From an uncultured Pelagibacteraceae bacterium (GTDB lineage: Bacteria; Pseudomonadota; Alphaproteobacteria; Pelagibacterales; Pelagibacteraceae), in contig CACJJV010000001.1 of assembly GCA_902593845.1 (NCBI GenBank), positions 103,085 to 167,084 on the forward strand: DNA of 64,000 bases, written 5' to 3'. Under the pieces are notes generated by a model, which was not told the DNA's origin, ran no database searches, and was given only the letters and a program-made list of their open reading frames with translations. The position numbers were made by a program, and so were the translations under genes. The stretch's first letter is position 1. Each line of letters begins with the position of its first letter. Shown piece after piece: positions 20,639-29,760 of this stretch.

Positions 20639-20655
20639 CGAATCAAATTGATTCG
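20639..20655. promoter_or_regulatory. Dyad CGAATCAA-A-TTGATTCG upstream of the basic micropeptide
   Basis: 8-bp perfect arms, 1-nt centre; TTGACA lies further upstream on the minus strand. Confidence 0.5.
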
Positions 20656-20813
20656 CTATTAACTTATTTTTATTTTTTTATACACGTTATGTCAATTCTT
20701 TAATTGAAGTATAAAATTTTGAAAAAAAATTTTTATAAAAATATAATTTTAAATTTTTAAAAGTGTAAAAAAGTTAGTGTTTATGCGCTTTATAATCAAA
20801 TATTTTTAATAAT

Positions 20814-22514
20814 TTAATAAAGTTTTTCTAAATCATCTTTATATTTATCTAAAATTTTTTTTCTTTTTAATTTTAATGTTGGTGTTAACATTCCATTTTC
20901 AATTGAAAATTCTTCCTCAATTAATTTAAATTTTTTAACTTTTTCAACTAAAGATAAAGTTTTATTTATATTTTCTAAAAAAATTTCAATTTCTTTTCTA
21001 TTTTCGGTACTTTCAGAAACAATTAACGCAACTAAATAAGTTTTTTTGTCTCCATAAACAAAACTTTGTTTAATTTTTTCATTTAAACATAATAAATTTT
21101 CAATTTTAGATGGTGAAATGTTGTCACCACCAAGATTAACTATTATTTCTTTCTTTCTATCAGTAATTTTTAAATTTCCATCTTCTGTGATCTCTCCAAT
21201 ATCACCAGTATGCAACCAGCCATTTCTTATTACATCAGTCGTTTCCTTTTTCATGTTCCAATAACCAAGCATGACATTTTCACCTTTAACTAAGATTTCA
21301 CCATCCGCAGCTATATTTACCTGGTTTGTTTTAAAAGGAGGACCTACTGTGTCGATTTTGATTTTTCCAGGAATATTACAACTTACGACAGGTGAGGCTT
21401 CTGTAAGACCGTAGCCTTGGAGTGTTGGCAATCCTATTGCGTTTAAAAATTCTCCAATTTTTTGATCTAAGGCACCTCCCCCAGATACAAAAGCCTTTAG
21501 TTTTCCACCAAACTGATTTTTAATCTTTTTTCTTACAAGTTTTTCACAAAAAAAATTAATTAATTTTTCTCTCAATGTTAAATTCTCATTATTTAGTTTT
21601 TTGGTACCAAGTGAGATAGTGGATAATATCAGTTTTTTCTTAAAACCTTTTTGTTTTGAAAAATTCATTGAAATTTTACTGTACAAATTTTGATAAAATC
21701 TTGGGACAGCTGTCATAATCGTAGGTTTTGCAACGGACATATTGGATAATAACTTCTCTAGACTTTCAGCATAATAAATTTTTGCACCAAGTGAAATTTG
21801 AACAAATTGAACTGCATGCTCATATGAATGAGATAATGGTAACCATGTTAAAAAAGTAGGCTCACTATCCTGAACTAGTTGGTTTAATATTTCTTGAGCT
21901 CCCTCACAATTTGATAAAATTCCTCCATGACTAAGCATTACTCCTTTAGGATTACCAGTCGTTCCAGATGTATAAATTATACAGGCAAGATCTTTCCTTT
22001 CAAGATTTTGATTAAAACTTATATGAATATCTGATTTCTTTTTTTTTAAATATACATCAAATATATTTTCTAGGTTCTCAACTCTTTCATTTATATTTTC
22101 AATAGATAAAACTTTTATTTCCTCTGAAATATATTTTTGTATTTTTTTTAATTGGATTTCATTAGAGACTATACAAATTTTTGGCTTACAATCATTAATG
22201 ATGTATTCATAATCTTTCTCTGAATAAGTTGTAAATAGTGGAACCGTTACTCCACCTGCATTCATAATCGATATATCAGAGATAAGCCACTCTGGTCGGT
22301 TTTCAGATAATAGTATACATCGGTCTCCATCAGCTAAATTTGTTCTTAAGTATTCAGACAAAATTTGAATTTTTAACGCAACTTGTTCCCAAGTAAAAAA
22401 ATTTTTTTCATTTTCTTTTAACCATTTTAAAAATGGCTTATCGGCAACTGAGTTTATTTCTTTATACTTGGAAAAAAAAAGTTCTACTAAACTGTTTATT
22501 CTACTTAATTGCAT
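20814..22514 (-). CDS. Long-chain acyl-CoA synthetase (AMP-forming)
   Basis: IIYTSGTTGNPKGVMLSHG, YGLTEASPV, GWLHTGDIG. Confidence 0.92.
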   Translation of the reverse strand: MQLSRINSLVELFFSKYKEINSVADKPFLKWLKENEKNFFTWEQVALKIQILSEYLRTNLADGDRCILLSENRPEWLISDISIMNAGGVTVPLFTTYSEKDYEYIINDCKPKICIVSNEIQLKKIQKYISEEIKVLSIENINERVENLENIFDVYLKKKKSDIHISFNQNLERKDLACIIYTSGTTGNPKGVMLSHGGILSNCEGAQEILNQLVQDSEPTFLTWLPLSHSYEHAVQFVQISLGAKIYYAESLEKLLSNMSVAKPTIMTAVPRFYQNLYSKISMNFSKQKGFKKKLILSTISLGTKKLNNENLTLREKLINFFCEKLVRKKIKNQFGGKLKAFVSGGGALDQKIGEFLNAIGLPTLQGYGLTEASPVVSCNIPGKIKIDTVGPPFKTNQVNIAADGEILVKGENVMLGYWNMKKETTDVIRNGWLHTGDIGEITEDGNLKITDRKKEIIVNLGGDNISPSKIENLLCLNEKIKQSFVYGDKKTYLVALIVSESTENRKEIEIFLENINKTLSLVEKVKKFKLIEEEFSIENGMLTPTLKLKRKKILDKYKDDLEKLY

Positions 22515-22518
22515 AATT

Positions 22519-22604
22519 TGGTGGGCGAAGAGAGAATCGAACTCTCACTTCTTGCGAAACACGATTTTGAGTCGTGCGCGTCTACCAGTTCCGCCATTCG
22601 CCCC
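22519..22604 (-). tRNA. tRNA-Leu(CAA), CCA encoded
   Basis: Reverse complement GGGGCGAATGGCGGAACTGGTAGACGC...CACGA-CTCAAAA-TCGTG...GTTCGATTCTC...CCACCA, with long variable arm. Confidence 0.93.
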
Positions 22605-22661
22605 GATTGTTTAATAATTTATTAAATAGTATAAGAACTAAAATTATATTAAAACCAAAAA

Positions 22662-23267
22662 ATGTTTAAAAATCTTTACAAAAAATGTTTAGATTTAGCA
22701 GGTCACAAAAGTTCTAAATATTACTTAGCAATTGTGTCATTTGTTGAAAGCTCTTTTTTTCCTATTCCTCCTGACGTTATGGTTGTTCCGATGGTAATCT
22801 CCAAAAAAGCAGATTTTAAAAAAATTTTTTTTATAACAACAATATTTTCAGTTTTAGGTGGTATGCTCGGCTATTTTATTGGAGCATTCTTTTTCGAGTT
22901 TGGATCACATATCATGAATTTTTATGGTTATGAGGATAAACTATATAATTTAAAAGAAAGCTTGATAAAAAATGATGGTTTTTATGCTTGGCTAGGGATT
23001 CTTTTTTTAGCAGGTTTTACCCCTCTTCCTTATAAAGTTTTTACGATTGCAAGTGGTCTCATAGGATTTAATTTTTTAATATTTGTTTTAATAAGTTTAA
23101 TTTCTAGAGGGTTAAGATTTTTTTTAGTGTCATATCTCTCCTATAAGTTTGGAGACTTGTTTAATGAATTTATGGATAAACATGGGTCAAAATGGTTTAC
23201 GATAATTGGGATATTAATTGTTATTGTTGGATTAGTAGTTTATCTAATTTTTAAATCTAATGTTTAA
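22662..23267 (+). CDS. DedA/VTT (YqaA-like) membrane protein
   Basis: SFVESSFFPIPPDVMVVPM, GGMLGYFIGAF, LAGFTPLPYKVFTIASGL. Confidence 0.85.
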   Translation: MFKNLYKKCLDLAGHKSSKYYLAIVSFVESSFFPIPPDVMVVPMVISKKADFKKIFFITTIFSVLGGMLGYFIGAFFFEFGSHIMNFYGYEDKLYNLKESLIKNDGFYAWLGILFLAGFTPLPYKVFTIASGLIGFNFLIFVLISLISRGLRFFLVSYLSYKFGDLFNEFMDKHGSKWFTIIGILIVIVGLVVYLIFKSNV

Positions 23268-23745
23268 TTTAAAAGCTGAATTTTATTTAAAAATAATTTT
23301 TTTATTTAGCTTTATTGCTTTAATTTCTGCTTTTTTTATAGAATATATTCTTGGACATCAGCCTTGTAATTTATGTTTAATAGAGAGAATTCCCTATGGA
23401 TTAAGCATTATGATAATAATGGCGATCTTTTTAATTAGAAAAAATCAGAAATTTTTAGTTATGTTATTAATCCTCACTTTTATCTTCTCTTTTGCAATTT
23501 CATTTTATCATTTTGGAATTGAACAAGGTTTTTTTCAGGAGTCATCTGTTTGTGGAGTAAAGAGTTCGACAGAAATTGTCACTAAAGAAGATTTGCTTAA
23601 ACAATTAAGTGAAAAAACAATAGGTTGTAAAGATGTGACATTTAGGATTTTTGGATTATCGCTCACAAGCATTAATATTGTAATTAATTTATTGTTTATT
23701 ATAACACTTTTAAAAATTTTTAAGAAATATGAAAAAAACAAATAA
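23260..23745 (+). CDS. dsbB: Disulfide bond formation protein B
   Basis: GHQPCNLCLIERIPY motif, 4 TM segments, second Cys pair in periplasmic loop. Confidence 0.88.
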   Translation: MFNLKAEFYLKIIFLFSFIALISAFFIEYILGHQPCNLCLIERIPYGLSIMIIMAIFLIRKNQKFLVMLLILTFIFSFAISFYHFGIEQGFFQESSVCGVKSSTEIVTKEDLLKQLSEKTIGCKDVTFRIFGLSLTSINIVINLLFIITLLKIFKKYEKNK

Positions 23746-24259
23746 AAGAGTACAAGAATTTATTAGAGTCGATCATGCTGGTGAGAGGGGTGCTGTCAAA
23801 ATCTATGAAGGACAATTGTTAGCTTTAAACACTATTGTAAAAAATGAAAGTTTAAAAAAAACAATTGAAGATATGAAAGAACACGAAATAGAACATTGTC
23901 AATTTTTTGAAAAAGAAATAAAAAAAAGAAATATAGAACCAACAAAATTTTTACCCTTATGGGATTTACTAGGTGTTGGTTTGGGTTTTGGCTCTACGTT
24001 ATTAGGCAAAAAAGCTGCAATGCTGTGTACAGCATCCGTTGAAGAAGTTATTGATAAACATTATCTAGATCAAATTAATCAGCTTGGTCCTGAAGAGGAA
24101 GAATTAAAAAAGAAAATTACAAAATTTAGACAAGATGAATTAGATCATAAGGATATTGCTTATGAGGAGGGTGCAACAAAAAAAGGCTTTTACGCTATAA
24201 TGGACAGAATTATCAAAACTGGATCTAAATTAGCAATAAATATTTCTGAGAAAATTTAA
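23729..24259 (+). CDS. coq7: Demethoxyubiquinone hydroxylase
   Basis: RVDHAGERGAVKIYEGQL, EHEIEHCQFF, DELDHKDIAYEEGA diiron ligands. Confidence 0.92.
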   Translation: MKKTNKRVQEFIRVDHAGERGAVKIYEGQLLALNTIVKNESLKKTIEDMKEHEIEHCQFFEKEIKKRNIEPTKFLPLWDLLGVGLGFGSTLLGKKAAMLCTASVEEVIDKHYLDQINQLGPEEEELKKKITKFRQDELDHKDIAYEEGATKKGFYAIMDRIIKTGSKLAINISEKI

Positions 24260-24261
24260 TT

Positions 24262-24831
24262 TTAAGCTTCTAGCTCAACATCCCAATATAAATAGTCCAT
24301 CCAACTTTTATGTAAATAATTAGGAGGAAAATTCTTTCCATTTCTATGTAAATCTTCAGTTGATGGTTGATAAGGATATTGATTAAGTTTCATTCCTGAA
24401 GATTTTAATAATTTTCCACCTTTTTTAACATTACATGCAGAACATGCTGTTACAACATTATCCCAGTGTGTTTCTCCGCCTTTTGATCTTGGTAACAAAT
24501 GATCAAAAGTTAATTCCTCTCCACTTCCACAATATTGACAAGAAAATTTATCCCTTAAAAAAACATTAAACCTTGTAAAACTTGGTTTAGATTGTGGAAC
24601 TATGTAATCTTTAAGAGCAATTACGCTTGGAAGCTGCATTTTGAATGATGGACTTCGTACAATTCTATCATAACTACTTACTATAATTACTCTATCTAAA
24701 AAAACTGACTTTACTGTATCTTGCCAAGACCATAATGATAAAGGATAATAGCTTAAAGGTCTATAATCAGCATTTAAAACTAATGCAGGACATTTTTCTA
24801 ATGATACATCTTGTTCAATAAAGTTGTTCAT
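24262..24831 (-). CDS. HNH endonuclease family protein
   Basis: CQYCGSGEELTFDHLLPRSKGGETHWDNVVTACSACNVKKG. Confidence 0.88.
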   Translation of the reverse strand: MNNFIEQDVSLEKCPALVLNADYRPLSYYPLSLWSWQDTVKSVFLDRVIIVSSYDRIVRSPSFKMQLPSVIALKDYIVPQSKPSFTRFNVFLRDKFSCQYCGSGEELTFDHLLPRSKGGETHWDNVVTACSACNVKKGGKLLKSSGMKLNQYPYQPSTEDLHRNGKNFPPNYLHKSWMDYLYWDVELEA

Positions 24832-24876
24832 AAATTAATTTTAACTTAAATAAAAAATGATTTCAATATTAAGAAC

Positions 24877-25530
24877 TCATTTTATTTTTTTTAAAATATA
24901 ATTTAATGCTATACTGGAAGCTTCGATAGGAATATGATGGTCGCAATTCTTAATTAAATGGGTCTCTATTTCAATATTAGATCTGATAAAAAAATCTTTT
25001 GCCTCTAACATATAATTGGGTGAGACAACTTGATCAGAATCACCATGAATTAAAAGAATATTTGTTGATGTTCTCTTTCTTTGTTTGAGATCCTCCTGAT
25101 TAATAATCTTACCAGAGAAACCTACAACACAACTAAATTTATTTTTAGATGTAAGCCCTAAATTAATTGACATCATACATCCTTGACTAAAACCAGACAA
25201 ACAAATTTTATCGTTTTCAAGATTATATTTAATTTTTACCTCATCTATGAATTGATTGAGTTTTTTTTCAGCCTTGATTGTCTCATTTAAAATGTATTTT
25301 GGATCATCTTTTGTAAGATCAAACCATTGATACCCAGATGGATTTATTGGACAAGGTTCATGACCATTCGGGCAGAGAAAAATTGTATTTGTAAGGTGTC
25401 TTTTCCAATTTAATGAAAGCATACTTATATCTTTACCATCACCTCCGTACCCATGTAGTAAAATGACTGCGTTTTCAATTTTCACATCTTTTTCTGGTTT
25501 TATAATGGTTGTATCAAGGCAAAATGTCAT
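24877..25530 (-). CDS. Phospholipase/carboxylesterase family hydrolase
   Basis: LHGYGGDGKD, GFSQGCMMSINLGL, HGDSDQVV, CDHHIP. Confidence 0.85.
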   Translation of the reverse strand: MTFCLDTTIIKPEKDVKIENAVILLHGYGGDGKDISMLSLNWKRHLTNTIFLCPNGHEPCPINPSGYQWFDLTKDDPKYILNETIKAEKKLNQFIDEVKIKYNLENDKICLSGFSQGCMMSINLGLTSKNKFSCVVGFSGKIINQEDLKQRKRTSTNILLIHGDSDQVVSPNYMLEAKDFFIRSNIEIETHLIKNCDHHIPIEASSIALNYILKKIK

Positions 25531-25579
25531 AGTAATTGATTTATGTTTTTTTATCTATAAAACAGCCTACTATAATTTT

Positions 25580-25783
25580 ATGATTTCTGGAATATTAGTA
25601 AAAATTTTATCTATAATCTTACTTGTGGCTGTTGGTTTAGTTCTAATTCTTGGTATTGGAACTTTATTTAAAGGTGGAGAAACAAGTAAGAAATACTCTA
25701 ATAAATTAATGCAGTTAAGAGTCTTGTTACAATTTATAGCAATTATAGCCTTAGTTGCTTTTGCATATTTTTTTAAAAATTAA
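25580..25783 (+). CDS. HIG1-domain twin transmembrane protein; longer ORF start at 25463 rejected
   Basis: MISGILVKILSIILLVAVGLVLILGIGTLFKGGETSKKYSNKLMQLRVLLQFIAIIALVAFAYFFKN; two TM helices with the NKLMQLRVLLQ motif. Confidence 0.8.
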   Translation: MISGILVKILSIILLVAVGLVLILGIGTLFKGGETSKKYSNKLMQLRVLLQFIAIIALVAFAYFFKN

Positions 25784-26289
25784 TTAAAATTACTTAACCA
25801 TTTAATAAATTTTTCATCAACAAAGTCGATTGATCCAATTATTCTTGCAAACTCAAGTCCATCTTTGTTAAAAAGTATAGTTGTAGGAAGACCTCTTAAT
25901 TTAAATTTCTTTGCCAATGTATTGGGTGAGTCAAAATATATTTCTAAATTTTTTATCTTCAAATCTTTAAAGAAAGTTAAAGATTTTTGACTAGTATCCT
26001 TGCCAATATTTATAGGAAATATCTTTAGATTATCTAAATTTGGATTTTCAGCTAACAAATCTAAAGATGGCATTTCATCTTTACATGGAGCACACCAAGT
26101 TGCCCAAAAATTCAATAAAACTAGATTTCCATTATAATCATTTAAGTATAATTCTTTATTTTTAATGTTTAAAAACGTTATATCACTGTAATTTTTTAAC
26201 TCTTTATTAATGACTAAATTTTTTATATTGGATGCGTCACTAGCAAAAGAATTTGATAGCATTAAAACAAATATTATTAATAATCTCAT
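25780..26289 (-). CDS. TlpA/ResA-like thioredoxin-fold protein
   Basis: Signal peptide, LLNFWATWCAPCKDEMPSL. Confidence 0.88.
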   Translation of the reverse strand: MRLLIIFVLMLSNSFASDASNIKNLVINKELKNYSDITFLNIKNKELYLNDYNGNLVLLNFWATWCAPCKDEMPSLDLLAENPNLDNLKIFPINIGKDTSQKSLTFFKDLKIKNLEIYFDSPNTLAKKFKLRGLPTTILFNKDGLEFARIIGSIDFVDEKFIKWLSNFN

Positions 26290-26313
26290 GTTAAATAGGT
26301 ATAATTAATTATC

Positions 26314-27705
26314 ATGGTAAAAAATAAAAACAACCAGACAATATGGAATACAAGAATTAAAAATAATTCCTCTAATCTCTCACAAAAAATAGGTAGCTCT
26401 ATTGATGTAGATAAAAGACTGTATAAAGAAGATATAAATGGTTCTATTGCTCATGTAGAAATGTTATTTAAACAAAAAATAATTTCTTTTAGAACAAAAA
26501 ATAAAATTATTTATGGACTAAACAAAATTGAAAAAGAAATATCCAGTAAAAAATTTGAATTTAATAAAAAATACGAGGACATTCATATTAATATTGAAAA
26601 ACGACTTTTTCAAATAATTGGTGAAGAAGCGGGTAATGTTCACACAGCAAGATCTAGAAACGACCAAGTAATAACCGACTTTAAGATCTGGATTAAATCT
26701 GCAAATCAAAAAATTAGTGTGATGTTAAATAACGTAATTAAAAATTCAATTAATTTAGCTCAAAAAAATGTAGATACTATTATGCCAGGTTTTACTCATT
26801 TAAAAAATGCACAAGCAGTTTCATTTGCACACTATCTAATGGCATACGTAGAGATGTTTAAAAGAGATAAAGACAGATTTAAGAATAATTTAGACAGTCT
26901 AAATGAAAACCCATTAGGTGTTGCTGCATTAACTGGAACTTCTTTTAACATTGACAGGAACTATACGACAAAAAAACTTGGTTTTGAAAAGCCTACAAAT
27001 AATTCAATCGACACTGTAGCGGATAGAGATTTCGTTTTAGATTTTCTTTATAGTGTTTCTGTTTGTTCGTTGCATTTATCAAGAATTTCTGAGGAATTAA
27101 TTATCTGGAATTCTGATGGTTTTAATCTAATTAACCTCTCAGATAAAATAGTAACTGGTTCATCAATAATGCCACAAAAAAAAAATCCTGATCTTTTAGA
27201 GTACTTAAGAGGTAAATCTGGAATTACTTTTGGTAATTTATTTTCAATGTTTACTATATTAAAAGGATTGCCTCTTTCATACTTCAAAGATCTTCAAGAT
27301 GATAAAGAAATTATTTTTAAATCATATGATGTTCTTTTTCAAAGTTTAAAAGTATTTAATGAAATTCTTAAGAATGTAAGTCCTAATAAAAAAAGAATGC
27401 TTGAATTGGCATACTCAGGTTACATTACTGCAACAGATTTAGCAGATTACCTTGTTAAGAATAATTCAATGTCTTTTAGAAAAGCTTATCAAAAAACAGC
27501 TTTGCTAGTGAATTTAGCTGAAAAGAAAAAGAAAAAACTAAATGAATTATCCATGGAAGACTTAAAAAAGGTAGAACCTACATTAACAAAGGATGTGCTA
27601 AAAGTGTTTGATTTAAAGAATTCTGTCAATTCCAAAAAATCTTATGGTGGAACATCTTTTGATAACATCAAAAAGATGATAAGGAAATATAAAAAATTAA
27701 GATGA
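26314..27705 (+). CDS. argH: Argininosuccinate lyase
   Basis: HTARSRNDQV, GSSIMPQKKNPD. Confidence 0.95.
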   Translation: MVKNKNNQTIWNTRIKNNSSNLSQKIGSSIDVDKRLYKEDINGSIAHVEMLFKQKIISFRTKNKIIYGLNKIEKEISSKKFEFNKKYEDIHINIEKRLFQIIGEEAGNVHTARSRNDQVITDFKIWIKSANQKISVMLNNVIKNSINLAQKNVDTIMPGFTHLKNAQAVSFAHYLMAYVEMFKRDKDRFKNNLDSLNENPLGVAALTGTSFNIDRNYTTKKLGFEKPTNNSIDTVADRDFVLDFLYSVSVCSLHLSRISEELIIWNSDGFNLINLSDKIVTGSSIMPQKKNPDLLEYLRGKSGITFGNLFSMFTILKGLPLSYFKDLQDDKEIIFKSYDVLFQSLKVFNEILKNVSPNKKRMLELAYSGYITATDLADYLVKNNSMSFRKAYQKTALLVNLAEKKKKKLNELSMEDLKKVEPTLTKDVLKVFDLKNSVNSKKSYGGTSFDNIKKMIRKYKKLR

Positions 27706-27836
27706 TTAAAAAAATTACATTTGTTATTTTAGTTTGTTGTATTTTAGTTTCTTGTGGAAAGAAAGGTGATCCTGAATATAAAGTTTTAAATAAAGAAATT
27801 AAAGTACCAACAATTATAATTAACAAAATTTCATGA
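27702..27836 (+). CDS. Small LptM/YifL-like lipoprotein (44 aa), not in ORF track
   Basis: MIKKITFVILVCCILVSCGKKGDPEYKVLNKEIKVPTIIINKIS; lipobox followed by CGKKGDP; ATGA overlaps with argH and lysA. Confidence 0.8.
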   Translation: MIKKITFVILVCCILVSCGKKGDPEYKVLNKEIKVPTIIINKIS

Positions 27837-29047
27837 AATATATTAATAAAAGACTAACAGTGGAAAAAGTCAATTTCCAGAGAATAGCTAAAAAATTTGG
27901 AACACCTTTTTATTGTTATTCATATTCAAAATTAAAAGAAAATATAAATAAATTTAAAAAAAATTTTAAATCTTTTTCACCTTTAATTTGTTTTGCAGTA
28001 AAATCTAATACGAATGTTAATTTAATTAGAGAAATTAAAAAATTTGGTTTAGGGGCTGATGTAGTTTCTTTAGGTGAGCTCATGATAGCCATAAAAGCAG
28101 GAATAAAACCAAATAAAATAGTATTTTCTGGAGTTGGAAAAACTTCTAGTGAATTGAATTTTGCAATAAATAAAAAAATACTACTCATTAATGCTGAGTC
28201 ATTAAGTGAAATAATGGAAATAAATAGACTTGCAAAATTAAGTAACAAAAAAGTTAGAATTGGAGTTAGACTTAATCCTAATACAGATGCAAAAACACTA
28301 AATCAAATTTCTACAGGGAAAAAAGAGAATAAATTTGGAGTAAATAAAAATACATTTCATAAAATTGTTAATTTTTGTAAAAATTCAAAAAATATAGACT
28401 TAAAATGTTTGAGTGTTCATATAGGTAGCCAAATTTTAGATCACAAGCCCTATGGAAAAATGCTTAAAGCCATCAGCCATATCTTAGACAAGACTAATCA
28501 TCAATTCGAATTTATTGATTTAGGTGGAGGTATGGGAATCAATTATTCTGATAAAAACAAAACACTTAATTATAAAAAATATAACGCTGCAATTAATAAT
28601 TTTCTTAAAAGACATAAAGTAAAAATTATTTTTGAACCTGGTAGATCTATAATTGGCAATACTGGTGTGTTAATTAGTAAAGTCATTTATATTAAGGACA
28701 GTGGTAGGAAAAAATTTATAATTTTAGATGCTGCTATGAATGATCTTATGAGACCCGCATTATATGGAGCATTTCATAGGACATTGCCAGTAACAAGATC
28801 GAATAAAATATCAAATAAACCTTACGAATTCGTTGGTCCAATTTGCGAAAGTACTGATAAATTTATAACTTTGAAAAAATTCCAAAAACTAAAGGAAAAA
28901 GATTTAATAGCTATATGCGATGTTGGTGCATACGGTATGTCTTTAAGCTCAAATTATAATTTAAGACCTAAACCAATAGAATTATTAATTAAAGGTTCAA
29001 AGATTAATGTAATTAGAAAAAGACAAAAGCACACGGAAATAATCTAG
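27833..29047 (+). CDS. lysA: Diaminopimelate decarboxylase
   Basis: CFAVKSNTN PLP lysine region, SVHIGSQI, EPGRSI, CDVGAYG. Confidence 0.95.
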   Translation: MKYINKRLTVEKVNFQRIAKKFGTPFYCYSYSKLKENINKFKKNFKSFSPLICFAVKSNTNVNLIREIKKFGLGADVVSLGELMIAIKAGIKPNKIVFSGVGKTSSELNFAINKKILLINAESLSEIMEINRLAKLSNKKVRIGVRLNPNTDAKTLNQISTGKKENKFGVNKNTFHKIVNFCKNSKNIDLKCLSVHIGSQILDHKPYGKMLKAISHILDKTNHQFEFIDLGGGMGINYSDKNKTLNYKKYNAAINNFLKRHKVKIIFEPGRSIIGNTGVLISKVIYIKDSGRKKFIILDAAMNDLMRPALYGAFHRTLPVTRSNKISNKPYEFVGPICESTDKFITLKKFQKLKEKDLIAICDVGAYGMSLSSNYNLRPKPIELLIKGSKINVIRKRQKHTEII

Positions 29048-29058
29048 CTTTTAACACA

Positions 29059-29760
29059 ATGTTAAGAAACTTTATATTTTCATTATTTTTTTTTACAGGA
29101 ATTATCATTATTTCAATAATTTTTTTACCCTCATTTTTCTTACCTAAACAAGTAGTTTTATTTGGTGGTAAGTTAATGGGTCACTGGACGAGTTTTTGCT
29201 TAAAATTTTTTCTTTCAACAAAAATAATAATTAAAGGGACTGAAAATATTATTAAAGATGAAAAATTTTTTATAGCAGCATCACATCAATCAATGTTCGA
29301 AACTTTCTTTCTTCAAACTTTATTTAACTCACCAGTATTTATTCTTAAGAAAGAATTATTATTCATACCAATATTTGGATGGTATTTGAAAAAAATTGGA
29401 TCCATATCAATTAAAAGAGGTCAAATTACAAAAGATAATCTCAGTTTTTATGATGAAATTTCAAGTGTAGTTTCTAATTCAGATAGACCTTTGATAATTT
29501 TTCCTCAAGGAACTAGAGTTTTACCTAATGAAAGACCACCTTTTAAAAAAGGAGCCTCTAGAATTTATGAGAAACTTAAAATTGCTTGTCAACCAATTGC
29601 AATTAATTCTGGATATGTCTGGCCTAAATCAGGGAGAAAAATTAGTAATAAAACTATCACTGTATCTATAATGCAACGAATAAATAATGATTTGGAAAAA
29701 GAAACATTTCTTAAAACCTTAGAAGATAAAATTTACTCAGAATTAAATCTTATAAATTAG
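29059..29760 (+). CDS. plsC: 1-acyl-sn-glycerol-3-phosphate acyltransferase
   Basis: SHQSMFET (HX4-type) and FPQGTR motifs. Confidence 0.88.
   Translation: MLRNFIFSLFFFTGIIIISIIFLPSFFLPKQVVLFGGKLMGHWTSFCLKFFLSTKIIIKGTENIIKDEKFFIAASHQSMFETFFLQTLFNSPVFILKKELLFIPIFGWYLKKIGSISIKRGQITKDNLSFYDEISSVVSNSDRPLIIFPQGTRVLPNERPPFKKGASRIYEKLKIACQPIAINSGYVWPKSGRKISNKTITVSIMQRINNDLEKETFLKTLEDKIYSELNLIN

Noticed and set aside
25463-25579. Upstream extension of the HIG1-domain ORF
   Set aside because: Would overlap the 5' end of the divergent hydrolase; the natural HIG1 start is the Met at 25580.
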